26,390 nt of DNA from Bacillota bacterium (lineage in GTDB: Bacteria > Bacillota > Clostridia > DSM-8532). A program made the translations under genes and the position numbers. Positions 8,438-15,667 of the stretch are shown one piece after another (position 1 is the stretch's first letter; every line of letters begins with the position of its first letter). Below the pieces are notes generated by a model that was not told where the DNA came from, ran no database searches, and worked only from the letters and a program-made list of their open reading frames with translations. The stretch covers positions 1-26,390 of the forward strand of contig JAEXRM010000130.1 in the NCBI GenBank assembly GCA_023440865.1. The letters are read 5' to 3'.

Positions 8438-8532
8438 CGCAAATGCAATGTGTTATTCCTGGACAAGGGGCGGTCCCCGCTGCGCGGCAGACACGCAAAT
8501 GCCTTTCGACATTATGATGTCAATGATACAAT
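8438..8532. promoter_or_regulatory. shared control region of the divergent URO-D-like and AraC genes
   Basis: The 131-base divergent gap holds two identical copies of CGCAAATGC, at 8438-8446 and 8494-8502, in the same orientation with 56 bases between starts. It also holds an inverted repeat GACAT-TATG-ATGTC at 8508-8521. A candidate plus-strand promoter is TTCGAC (8505-8510), 16 bases, TACAAT (8527-8532), so the inverted repeat sits in its spacer. On the minus strand a perfect TTGACA lies at 8519-8524 (read in reverse), but no good -10 was found. Direct repeats are the usual form of AraC-family sites, so these are likely binding sites for the adjacent AraC protein; that is inference. Confidence 0.5.
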
Positions 8533-8550
8533 GGCGTGGGGGGCATGGGA

Positions 8551-9366
8551 ATGGATGCAGACAATACGGATGTAAAAAACCAAGAAAACGATCTGCCGGA
8601 TCTCCGGGTCCGACCGCTGTATTTTGTCGAACGGCACTGCACGGCGTCATGGTCACTGGGTGAAAGCCGCCTCGCCTGGCACGACCTGACCTGGGTGCTC
8701 GGCGGACGGGCGACGTACTGGGTGGATGACCGGCCGTTGGAGGCCGTCGCAGGGGACTTTCTGTATCTTCCCGCCGGAAGCGTCCGCAGGGCGGAGACGG
8801 ATCCGCAGACCCCCATGCACTGCCTTGCCTTGAACTTCGACTGCCTTGACTGGGAAGGCGCATCGTTCCCGCTTCCCTTTCCCAACCTGTTCCGCATTGC
8901 CGACGGGGAGGCGCTGCGCCCGCTCTATGACCGGTTCCAGCAGGTGTGGCTCGAACAGGCGCCGGCATGGCGCATGGAGGCACAGGCGATTCTCCTTGCC
9001 ATCCTGCACCGGCTGATCCGCTCGATCTGCCACACGCCGCAGGGGCGCGTCGCCGAGGCGCGGCTCGAACGCATCAAGGCGACGATTCTGGCACGATACG
9101 CCGATCCGTTGACCGTCGCGGAGCTGGCGGCCGGGGAAGGGCTTCATCCCGTATACTTCGGACAGTTCTTCAAGGAGCACATGGGTCTGTCGGTACGGGA
9201 GTACCTGGCCCGGGTCCGGGTGCACAAGGCGGTGGAACTGCTTTCGACAGGCGGATACACGGTTGCCGGGGCGGCCGAGCGCAGCGGCTTTTCGGATCCC
9301 TTCCACTTCAGCCGCACCTGCAGGCGCATCACCGGCCGTTCGCCGTCGAGCCTGCTGCCCCCCTGA
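8551..9366 (+). CDS. AraC-family transcriptional regulator (divergent to URO-D-like gene)
   Basis: A regulator of 271 residues. The N-terminal half is a cupin-like ligand-binding domain (about 20-120, with the GGRATYWVDDRPLEAVAGDFLYLPAGSVRR segment typical of AraC cupins). The C-terminal AraC DNA-binding domain spans about 172-268, with HTH 1 at 187-215 (LTVAELAAGEGLHPVYFGQFFKEHMG) and HTH 2 at 235-265 (YTVAGAAERSGFSDPFHFSRTCRRITG). ATG 8551 was chosen for the GGGGGG at 8538-8543 with 7 bases spacing; ATG 8545 and GTG 8536 are in frame but too close to it. It likely controls the divergent URO-D-like gene and possibly itself. The effector is unknown; a sugar is usual for this architecture. Confidence 0.9.
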   Translation: MDADNTDVKNQENDLPDLRVRPLYFVERHCTASWSLGESRLAWHDLTWVLGGRATYWVDDRPLEAVAGDFLYLPAGSVRRAETDPQTPMHCLALNFDCLDWEGASFPLPFPNLFRIADGEALRPLYDRFQQVWLEQAPAWRMEAQAILLAILHRLIRSICHTPQGRVAEARLERIKATILARYADPLTVAELAAGEGLHPVYFGQFFKEHMGLSVREYLARVRVHKAVELLSTGGYTVAGAAERSGFSDPFHFSRTCRRITGRSPSSLLPP

Positions 9367-9379
9367 ACCGTACGGGAAG

Positions 9380-9402
9380 CCGGCGGTGCCGCGCGCCGCC
9401 GG
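9380..9402 (+). terminator. GC hairpin after the AraC gene
   Basis: CCGGCGG (9380-9386) pairs with CCGCCGG (9396-9402) 14 bases after the AraC stop and before the promoter at 9432. No T-run follows, so a terminator role is only positional. Confidence 0.3.
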
Positions 9403-9431
9403 GACGGGCGTGACGACCCCGGCCGCCGCGG

Positions 9432-9460
9432 TTGTCAAGCGTGGGCGTGCCAATTATAAT
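9432..9460 (+). promoter_or_regulatory. strong sigma-A promoter of the homocysteine operon
   Basis: TTGTCA (9432-9437), exactly 17 bases, then a consensus TATAAT (9455-9460). RNA would start near 9467, giving a leader of about 87 bases before the ATG at 9554. Confidence 0.8.
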
Positions 9461-9498
9461 GAACAACAGGCGCATCGTTCGGTGGGGAACGTGCAGCC

Positions 9499-9541
9499 CG
9501 CCATCCGGTGCGGATTTCATGGAACCGCCGTGCGGATGGCG
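9499..9541 (+). promoter_or_regulatory. hairpin leader directly upstream of the DUF39 ribosome binding site
   Basis: CGCCATCCG (9499-9507) is the exact reverse complement of CGGATGGCG (9533-9541), a 9-bp GC-rich stem. Inside it, GCGG (9510-9513) can pair with CCGC (9525-9528). The 3' arm stops one base before the AAGGAGG ribosome binding site at 9543-9549. It could influence translation initiation of the operon. It does not match a T-box or any SAM riboswitch I can recognise. Confidence 0.45.
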
Positions 9542-9553
9542 CAAGGAGGCAGC

Positions 9554-10720
9554 ATGGCCAAGACGATCGAGGAAATCAACCAAAAGATCCGGGCGGGCAC
9601 GGCCGTCATCCTGACCGCCGAGGAGATCACCGCCATGGTCCGCGAGCAGGGCGTGAAGGAGACGGCGCGGCGCGTCGATGTCGTCACGACCGGCACGTTC
9701 GGCCCCATGTGCTCATCCGGCGCGTTCCTCAACTTCGGGCATTCCACACCGGGCATCCGCATGAACCGGGTCTGGCTCAACGATGTCCCCGCCTACGCCG
9801 GCATCGCCGCAGTCGACGCCTACATCGGCGCGACGGAGGCATCGGAAACCATGGGCATGCAGTACGGCGGCGCCCATGTCATCGAGGATCTGGTTTCCGG
9901 CAAGGATGTGGAGCTGCGCGCGGAGAGCTACGGCACCGACTGTTATCCGCGCAGGAAGATCCATACGACCATCAACCGCGACAACATCAACCAGGCCTAC
10001 ATGTTCAACCCCCGCAACGCCTACCAGAACTACAACGCGGCCACGAACTCCACGGACCGCATCCTCTATACCTATATGGGCACGCTGCTGCCGAAGTTCG
10101 GCAATGTGACCTACTCCACCGCCGGCGAGCTCAGCCCGCTGCTCAACGACCCGGAGTACCGCACCACCGGCATCGGCACGCGCGTGTTCCTCGGCGGGAC
10201 GCAAGGCTATGTCGCCTGGGAGGGAACGCAGCACAATCCGGACCAGGACCGGCTTGACAACGGTGTCCCCGTTTCCGCGGCCGGCACGCTGGCGCTCATC
10301 GGCGACCTCAAGCGCATGGACAGCCGGTTTGTCCGCGCGGCCGTCTATGAGAAGTACGGCGTGTCGCTGTTTGTCGGCGTCGGCATTCCGATTCCCCTGG
10401 TCGACGAGGACATGGTGGCGAAAACGGCGGTCTCCAACCGCGACATCGTCACACAGGTCGTCGACAAGAGCGGCCGCGAGAACCTGGGCATCCAGGTCAC
10501 CTATGAACAGCTGCGCAGCGGGCGCATCGACATCCGGGGCAAATGGGTGGCGACTGCGCCGCTCTCGAGCCTTCGCATGGCCCGTGAGATCGCAGGCCAG
10601 CTCAAGAGCTGGATCGAAAAGGGCGATTTCCTGCTCACGGAGCCGGTCGCGCCGCTCCCGCGCCATGCCGCCGCGCCCAAGCGTCTGGAGATACGGGGGG
10701 ACTTTCATGAAGACCGTTAA
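9554..10720 (+). CDS. homocysteine biosynthesis protein, DUF39/COG1900 family
   Basis: A protein of 388 residues of the DUF39 (HcyBio) family. In methanogens this family, with a NIL-ferredoxin, converts aspartate semialdehyde and sulfide to homocysteine, bypassing O-acylhomoserine. Two cysteines in conserved-looking motifs are seen: Cys53 in TGTFGPMCSSGAF and Cys130 in SYGTDCYPRRKIHTTINRDNINQ. The latter is followed by the Asn-rich NPRNAYQNYNAATNSTDR segment. No CBS domains are attached, unlike several archaeal versions; the protein ends soon after the barrel-like core. ATG 9554 has a perfect AAGGAGG at 9543-9549. Its 3' end overlaps the ferredoxin gene by 14 bases, which implies translational coupling. 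Family is recognised with good confidence; activity in this organism is inferred from family and gene order. Confidence 0.9.
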   Translation: MAKTIEEINQKIRAGTAVILTAEEITAMVREQGVKETARRVDVVTTGTFGPMCSSGAFLNFGHSTPGIRMNRVWLNDVPAYAGIAAVDAYIGATEASETMGMQYGGAHVIEDLVSGKDVELRAESYGTDCYPRRKIHTTINRDNINQAYMFNPRNAYQNYNAATNSTDRILYTYMGTLLPKFGNVTYSTAGELSPLLNDPEYRTTGIGTRVFLGGTQGYVAWEGTQHNPDQDRLDNGVPVSAAGTLALIGDLKRMDSRFVRAAVYEKYGVSLFVGVGIPIPLVDEDMVAKTAVSNRDIVTQVVDKSGRENLGIQVTYEQLRSGRIDIRGKWVATAPLSSLRMAREIAGQLKSWIEKGDFLLTEPVAPLPRHAAAPKRLEIRGDFHEDR

Positions 10721-11111
10721 GCTCAGCATCATCTATCCGGTCAACAAGGTCACGCAACCGGTCGTGAGCACCCTCATCAAGCAGTACAACCTCGAGGTGA
10801 ACATCCTGCACGCCGACGTCAGCCTCACGAAGGTGGGCACGCTGGTTGCGGACATCTCGGGCGAGGAGGCGGATGTGGATGCCGCCCTGCAGTACCTGAC
10901 CGATGCCGAGGTCGAATACAAGCTGTTCACCCGCAAGCTCATCTGGGACGAGGCACGGTGCGTGCACTGCGGCGCATGCACCGCGGTCTGCCCGTTCGGT
11001 GCGCTGACCATGTCGCAGGATGACTGGGCGCTGACGTTCGACCGTGAGAAATGCGTGGTATGCGGGTTGTGCACGAAGGCCTGCCCCCTGTCCGTCATGA
11101 GCCTGCAATGA
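10707..11111 (+). CDS. NIL-domain ferredoxin (2x 4Fe-4S), homocysteine biosynthesis partner
   Basis: A protein of 134 residues. The N-terminal NIL domain (about 2-75, small ferredoxin-like alpha/beta fold, VKLSIIYPVNKVTQPVVSTLIKQ) is followed by two 4Fe-4S motifs: Cys85-x2-Cys88-x2-Cys91-x3-Cys95-Pro and Cys116-x2-Cys119-x2-Cys122-x3-Cys126-Pro. NIL-ferredoxins partner with DUF39 proteins and are thought to supply electrons for reductive sulfur transfer. The gene overlaps the DUF39 gene by 14 bases, and its stop overlaps the start of the UPF0280 gene as ATGA. The NIL domain also occurs in methionine ABC transporter ATPases, consistent with a link to sulfur amino acids. All eight cluster cysteines are present. 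Confidence 0.93.
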   Translation: MKTVKLSIIYPVNKVTQPVVSTLIKQYNLEVNILHADVSLTKVGTLVADISGEEADVDAALQYLTDAEVEYKLFTRKLIWDEARCVHCGACTAVCPFGALTMSQDDWALTFDREKCVVCGLCTKACPLSVMSLQ

Positions 11112-11923
11112 GGCCGCATGGCGCTCCCGACGGTGAACCGGTGCGGGAACCGTTTGTGGACAGGGCATACCGATCCGCCTTCCAGGCGCCCGATCTGGCA
11201 TTCTTTCGCCTGAAGGTGGAGCAGACCGACCTGTTCATCGGCATCGGCGAGCTCTCGCACGACGGCCCGCCATCGGAGAAGCAGCTGCGGCTGGCCCGGA
11301 CGCTGGCCTCCACGGCCGTGGCGGCATGTCGTGAGCTGCTCGAGGCGCATATCCGCGTCCGGCCCGCATTCCTGTCCTCCCTGGAACCGCTCGGGGAGCC
11401 CGGTGCCCTGCCGGGGCTGCTGGCCGGCATGTACCGCGCCGCATCGGCGGCGGGCGTCGGCCCCATGGCGGCGGTTGCGGGCGCCGTGGCGGAACAGGTC
11501 GGCCGCGCGCTGAACGGGCACTTTTCCGAGGTGCTGGTGGAGAACGGCGGCGACCTCTGGATGACGGGAACGCGAGGCCGTGTTGCAGGTCTTTTCTGCG
11601 GGAACTCACCCCTGAACGGGAAACTGGGGCTGGTGCTGCCGGCTGGCGGGTTTCCGCTGGGGTTGTGCACGTCCTCCGGCACCATCGGCCATTCGCTGAG
11701 CTTCGGGCGGGCGGACGCGGCGACCGTGAAGGCCGGCGATGCGTATCTGGCGGATGCGGTGGCGACCGCGCTGGGCAATCGCGTCAAGACGGCGGAGGAC
11801 ATCGCCGATGCCCTTGCATGGGCGTCTGGCGTGCCGGGCGTGACAGGGTTGCTGGTTGTCATGGGGGATCGCATGGGCGCCTGGGGTGACATGGAGCTGA
11901 CCCTGCTGACGGACAAGGAATGA
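11108..11923 (+). CDS. UPF0280 (COG2122, ApbE-like) family protein, probable sulfur-transfer partner
   Basis: A protein of 271 residues. Family motifs are GVGPMAAVAGAVAEQVG (about 116-132), SEVLVENGGD (140-149), the NSPLNGKLGL segment, and PLGLCTSSGTIGHSLSFGRADAATV (183-207), where Cys187 is the conserved cysteine, then LADAVATALGN (214-224). In Methanosarcina a COG2122 protein has been linked to persulfide handling in cysteine and homocysteine synthesis. Here it is the third gene in a coupled operon with DUF39 and NIL-ferredoxin, which supports the same role. The start is ATG 11108 in the ATGA overlap; an upstream GTG at 11051 would lie within the ferredoxin gene. The exact reaction of the family is not settled. 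Confidence 0.85.
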   Translation: MRPHGAPDGEPVREPFVDRAYRSAFQAPDLAFFRLKVEQTDLFIGIGELSHDGPPSEKQLRLARTLASTAVAACRELLEAHIRVRPAFLSSLEPLGEPGALPGLLAGMYRAASAAGVGPMAAVAGAVAEQVGRALNGHFSEVLVENGGDLWMTGTRGRVAGLFCGNSPLNGKLGLVLPAGGFPLGLCTSSGTIGHSLSFGRADAATVKAGDAYLADAVATALGNRVKTAEDIADALAWASGVPGVTGLLVVMGDRMGAWGDMELTLLTDKE

Positions 11924-11958
11924 CGGGATGGACGGCGGGAACGCCGGCAGAGGAAAGG

Positions 11959-12813
11959 ATGGGCCCGATGGCGGCTAAGAAGGCGACCCGGGATGGACTG
12001 ACGGAAAGAAAACTGCTGGCGGACGCGCGGCGCATCGTCGTGAAGGTCGGTTCCTCGACTCTCACCCACGACAACGGCAGAACAAACCTTGAACGGATGG
12101 ATCGGCTTGCGATGGTGCTTTCCGAGTTGATGAACCGGGAACGGGAGGTCGTGCTGGTCACGTCCGGCGCCATCGCGGTCGGCATGGGCAAGTTCAACAT
12201 GGAAAAGCGTCCGGCGGGCATGGGCATGAAGCAGGCACTCGCCGCCGTCGGACAATGCGAGCTGATGAGTCTGTACAGCCGCCTTTTTTCCGTCTACGGC
12301 CAGTCGGTGGCGCAGATCCTGCTGACGAAGACCGATGTGGACGACGACCTCAAGCGCGTCAATGTCCTCAACACCTTCACCAGCCTGTTCCAATTCGGCG
12401 TGATCCCGATCGTGAACGAGAACGACACGGTTTCCGTCGAGGAAATCAAGAGCCTGAAGATGTTCGGAGACAACGATACGCTGTCCGCCGTCGTCGCACG
12501 GCTCATCGGCGCCGATCTGCTGGTCATCCTCTCGGACATCGACGGCTTCTACGACTCGAACCCGCGCGAGAATTTGGACAGTCACCTCATTTCCTTCGTT
12601 CGGGAGATCACACCGGCCATGCGCGCGTATGCGGGCGGCACCGGGTCGGGCACCAGCCGCGGCACCGGCGGCATGCTGACCAAGCTCAACGCCGCGGACA
12701 TCGCCACGGGAGCGGGCTGCAGCATGGTGCTCGCACACGGGGAGAATCCGATGAACGTGCTTTCCGTGCTCGCCGGTGAGCCGGTCGGCACGTTGTTCTT
12801 CCGCAAGGGCTGA
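11959..12813 (+). CDS. proB: glutamate 5-kinase, short form without PUA domain
   Basis: An amino-acid-kinase-fold protein of 284 residues catalysing ATP-dependent phosphorylation of glutamate, the first step of proline synthesis. Motifs: KVGSSTLT (29-36), TSGAIAVG (68-75), NENDTVS (153-159), FGDNDTLSA (169-177), ILSDIDGFY (190-198) and GTGGMLTKL (235-243). The C-terminal PUA domain of the longer (about 365 residue) enzymes is missing; short forms are known in Firmicutes. The start is uncertain: ATG 11959 and ATG 11968 share the AGAGGAAAGG site at 11949-11958, and ATG 11920 overlaps the UPF0280 stop. proA is not adjacent, which is unusual. It follows the homocysteine genes by about 35 bases and is probably on the same transcript. 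Confidence 0.9.
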   Translation: MGPMAAKKATRDGLTERKLLADARRIVVKVGSSTLTHDNGRTNLERMDRLAMVLSELMNREREVVLVTSGAIAVGMGKFNMEKRPAGMGMKQALAAVGQCELMSLYSRLFSVYGQSVAQILLTKTDVDDDLKRVNVLNTFTSLFQFGVIPIVNENDTVSVEEIKSLKMFGDNDTLSAVVARLIGADLLVILSDIDGFYDSNPRENLDSHLISFVREITPAMRAYAGGTGSGTSRGTGGMLTKLNAADIATGAGCSMVLAHGENPMNVLSVLAGEPVGTLFFRKG

Positions 12814-12847
12814 TCGGACGTCGCATCCGGCGATCCCGGGTCATGTG

Positions 12848-12886
12848 AAAAAGCCTCTCGCCTTTTTGCCCTTTTCGGGATACAAT
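12848..12886 (+). promoter_or_regulatory. weak terminator-like hairpin and candidate -10 box before the IclR gene
   Basis: AAAAAG (12848-12853) can pair with CTTTTT (12862-12867), followed by GCCCTTTTC; this may end the proB transcript. TACAAT at 12881-12886 is a good -10 for the IclR gene, but no convincing -35 is found 16-18 bases upstream. Evidence for both is weak. Confidence 0.3.
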
Positions 12887-12938
12887 AGGCTCATAAAACG
12901 GAACGGTGTTTCACGATGCGGAACGAACGGGAGGTGCC

Positions 12939-13724
12939 ATGGCCGACAAGGGAATCCAGGTCATCGACAGGGCCTTCGACATCCTCGAGCTGCTCGCGGA
13001 CGAGCGCGACGGACTCGGCGTGACGGACATCGCCACGCGCACGGGCTTGAACAAGAGCACCGTGCACCGCATCCTGTCGGCCCTGGGCGCGCGCGGCTAC
13101 GTCGAAAGCAGCGGCAGGGGCATCTATCGGAACGGTCTCAAGCTCGTCGACCTGGCCAGCGTCCACCTCAACCGCGTCGAGCTCAAGACCGAGGCGCGCC
13201 CCTACCTGCGCGAGCTCACGGCACGCATGAACCTGACGACGCACCTGGCGATCCTGGACGGCATGGACGCGGTCTACATCGACAAGGTGGCGGTCGAATC
13301 GAACCTGCGCCTGTACTCGCAGATCGGGCGGCGCATACCGGCACACTGCTCGGCACTGGGCAAGTGCCTGCTGTCCGGCCTGACGGACCGGGACCTGGCC
13401 GCACGGCTTGCGGGCTACCCTTTCGAGGTATTCACCCCGACGACGCCCGCCGACGCCGCCACCTTGCTGCGACAGGTCGAAGCGGTGCGCCGGAAGGGCT
13501 ATGCGGTCGATGACGCGGAGCACGAGCCGGACATCCGCTGCATCGCGGCGCCCGTCCGCGACTACCGGGGCAAGGTGGTCGCGGCCGTCAGCATGACCGG
13601 ACCCGCCCATGTCGTCGAGCCGTTTCGCGAGTCCGAGATCGCCGGCTGGGTCATGGGGACGGCACGCGACATTTCCCGACGGCTGGGGTGGCGGCACACG
13701 CCGGAACCGGCGGAACTGACATGA
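12939..13724 (+). CDS. IclR-family transcriptional regulator, probable KDG/hexuronate regulator
   Basis: A regulator of 261 residues, typical for the family. The N-terminal winged HTH spans about 5-65 (IQVIDRAFDILELLADERDGLGVTDIATRTGLNKSTVHRILSALGARGYVE). The C-terminal IclR effector domain (about 80-255) has the PAHCSALGKCLLSGL motif and the DDAEHEPDIRCIAAPVRDYRGKVVAAVSMTGP motif that bind small acids. ATG 12939 has GGGAGG at 12929-12934; a GTG at 12906 is less likely. It stands immediately upstream of kdgA and kdgK, so KDG or a related sugar acid is the likely effector, by analogy to KdgR of the same family. That analogy is inference from context. Confidence 0.92.
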   Translation: MADKGIQVIDRAFDILELLADERDGLGVTDIATRTGLNKSTVHRILSALGARGYVESSGRGIYRNGLKLVDLASVHLNRVELKTEARPYLRELTARMNLTTHLAILDGMDAVYIDKVAVESNLRLYSQIGRRIPAHCSALGKCLLSGLTDRDLAARLAGYPFEVFTPTTPADAATLLRQVEAVRRKGYAVDDAEHEPDIRCIAAPVRDYRGKVVAAVSMTGPAHVVEPFRESEIAGWVMGTARDISRRLGWRHTPEPAELT

Positions 13725-13840
13725 ATGCAGCGCGGGCCCGCGGCATGACCGGCGGGTCGGGACACACAGCTCGGACAGAAGGCGCCGGCACAGCCGGTCG
13801 CCATGCGGCACGCGGGGCGTCGCCGCGGAAAGGGAAAGAG

Positions 13841-14482
13841 ATGGAAAAGGAAGTTGTGCTCTCGAGAATCCAGGCATGCGGCGTGGTGGCCGTGGTCCGC
13901 GCCGAGAACGCGGATCAGGCACTGAAGATCGCGGACGCGTGCATCCGTGCGGGCATCGCGGCCATCGAGGTGACGTTCACGGTGCCCGGTGCGCTGGATG
14001 TGATCGCCGAGCTGGCGAAGACCTACAGGAAGGGCGAGGTGCTCATCGGCGCCGGAACGGTGCTCGATCCCGAGACCGCCCGCGCCGCGATCCTGGCCGG
14101 CGCGCAGTTCGTGGTGAGCCCGTGCCTGAACGAGGAGGTCGTCCGGACCTGCCTGCGCTACCGCATCGCCTGCATGCCCGGCGCGATGACCGTCCGTGAG
14201 GTGCTGGCCTGCATGGAGGCCGGTGCCGACATCGTGAAGGTGTTCCCGGGCGAACTGTTCGGACCCGCCTTCATCAAGGCGGTCAAGGGGCCGCTGCCCC
14301 AGGCCCGCATGATGCCCACCGGCGGCGTCGCGCTCGACAACACCGCCGACTGGATCAAGGCCGGGGCCGTCGCGGTCGGCGTAGGCGGCAGCCTGACGGC
14401 CGGCGCGAAAACGGGCGACTACGACTCGATCGCCACAATCGGCGCGCAGTTCGTCGAGCAGGTGAAGCGCGCGCGCGGCTGA
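13841..14482 (+). CDS. kdgA: KDPG aldolase (2-dehydro-3-deoxy-phosphogluconate aldolase)
   Basis: A class I aldolase of 213 residues, the typical family length. It cleaves 2-keto-3-deoxy-6-phosphogluconate into pyruvate and glyceraldehyde 3-phosphate. Visible key residues are Glu43 in IEVTFTVPGA (the general acid/base), the GAGTVLDPE motif, SPCLNE, and the Schiff-base lysine Lys133 in VKVFPGE. The MPTGGV phosphate-binding motif follows, then VGVGGSL. ATG 13841 has AAAGGGAAAGAG just upstream; earlier in-frame starts would overlap the IclR gene. It lies 116 bases after the IclR gene and 60 bases before kdgK. It may also handle KHG (4-hydroxy-2-oxoglutarate). Confidence 0.93.
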   Translation: MEKEVVLSRIQACGVVAVVRAENADQALKIADACIRAGIAAIEVTFTVPGALDVIAELAKTYRKGEVLIGAGTVLDPETARAAILAGAQFVVSPCLNEEVVRTCLRYRIACMPGAMTVREVLACMEAGADIVKVFPGELFGPAFIKAVKGPLPQARMMPTGGVALDNTADWIKAGAVAVGVGGSLTAGAKTGDYDSIATIGAQFVEQVKRARG

Positions 14483-14542
14483 CGACGCGCAGGTTTGCTC
14501 CTGCCAGACGTGACATGCGGGCAGGAGAAGGAGGGGGATATC

Positions 14543-15643
14543 ATGGCACTGTTGGACATCAAACCGGAAAAAAGCGTTCGTTACGACTGCCTGTCGCTCG
14601 GCGAGGTCATGCTCCGCTTCGATCCCGGCGAGGGCAGGGTGCGCAACGCCCGCCAGTTCACCGTCTGGGAGGGCGGCGGCGAGTACAATGTGACCCGTGG
14701 CCTGCGCAAGTGCTTCGGCATGACCTGCGGCGTCCTGACGGCGTTCGCCGACAACGACGTGGGCCGCCTGGTGGAGGATTTCATCCTGCAGGGCGGCGTC
14801 GACACGTCGCTGATCCGGTGGGTGCCATACGACGGCATCGGCCGGTCGGTCCGCAACGGATTGAATTTCACCGAGCGAGGCTTCGGCATCCGGGGGGCGC
14901 TGGGCGTATCCGACCGGGCGAATACGGCCGCCAGCCAGCTCAAGGTCGGCGACTTCGACTTCGAGCACATCTTCGGCACACTGGGCTCCCGCTGGCTGCA
15001 CACGGGCGGCATTTTCGCGGCCCTGTCCGCCACGACGCCCGATGTCGTCATCGAGGCGTGCCGCGTCGCGAAGAAGCACGGCACGGTGATCTCGTTCGAC
15101 CTCAACTACCGGCCCTCGCTGTGGAAGGGCATCGGCGGCAAGGCGCGCGCGCAGGAGGTCAACCGGGAGATCGCGAAATATGTGGACGTCATGATCGGCA
15201 ACGAGGAGGATTTCTCGGCCTGCCTGGGCTTCGAGATCGAGGGCAACGACGAGAACCTGAAGGAATTGAACATCCCCGGCTATCAGAAAATGATACGGGA
15301 CGTGATGAAGGCGTACCCGAACTTCAAGGTCGCCGCCACCACCCTGCGCACCGTCCGCAGCGCCACGGTCAATGACTGGAGCGCCCTGTGCGTTGCGGGT
15401 GGCGAGGTGTGCATGTCCAGTGAATACCCCGGTCTGGAGATCCTCGACCGCGTCGGTGGTGGCGACAGCTTTGCGTCCGGCCTCATCTACGGCCTGATGA
15501 CCACCGGCGATCCGCTGACGGCCGTCAACTATGGTGCGGCGCACGGCGCGCTGGCCATGACCACGCCGGGCGACACCTCGATGGCGAGCAAGGCGGAGGT
15601 GGAAGCAGTCATGAAGGGTGCCGGTGCGCGCGTGCAGCGCTGA
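14543..15643 (+). CDS. kdgK: PfkB-family sugar kinase, probable 2-dehydro-3-deoxygluconokinase
   Basis: A ribokinase/PfkB-fold kinase of 366 residues. The N-terminal SLGEVMLRFDPGEG and the GGGEYNVTRGL stretch bind sugar. ISFDLNYRPSLW (183-194) is typical of KDG kinases, and PfkB signature 2, DRVGGGDSFASG (302-313), carries the likely catalytic Asp308. It would phosphorylate KDG to KDPG, the substrate of the adjacent kdgA product. It is about 30-50 residues longer than common KdgK proteins, with extra sequence around the EGNDENLKELNIPGYQ insert. ATG 14543 follows a strong AAGGAGGGGG site. It is 60 bases after kdgA and 24 bases before an AraC gene. A related 2-keto-sugar substrate is possible. 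Confidence 0.88.
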   Translation: MALLDIKPEKSVRYDCLSLGEVMLRFDPGEGRVRNARQFTVWEGGGEYNVTRGLRKCFGMTCGVLTAFADNDVGRLVEDFILQGGVDTSLIRWVPYDGIGRSVRNGLNFTERGFGIRGALGVSDRANTAASQLKVGDFDFEHIFGTLGSRWLHTGGIFAALSATTPDVVIEACRVAKKHGTVISFDLNYRPSLWKGIGGKARAQEVNREIAKYVDVMIGNEEDFSACLGFEIEGNDENLKELNIPGYQKMIRDVMKAYPNFKVAATTLRTVRSATVNDWSALCVAGGEVCMSSEYPGLEILDRVGGGDSFASGLIYGLMTTGDPLTAVNYGAAHGALAMTTPGDTSMASKAEVEAVMKGAGARVQR

Positions 15644-15667
15644 GTCCGGCATACAGGGGGCGTGACC

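Noticed and set aside
9467..9553. T-box or SAM riboswitch for the homocysteine operon
   Set aside because: The leader is only about 87 bases, lacks the T-box GGTGG...ACC core and an antiterminator/terminator pair, and does not show a recognisable SAM aptamer.
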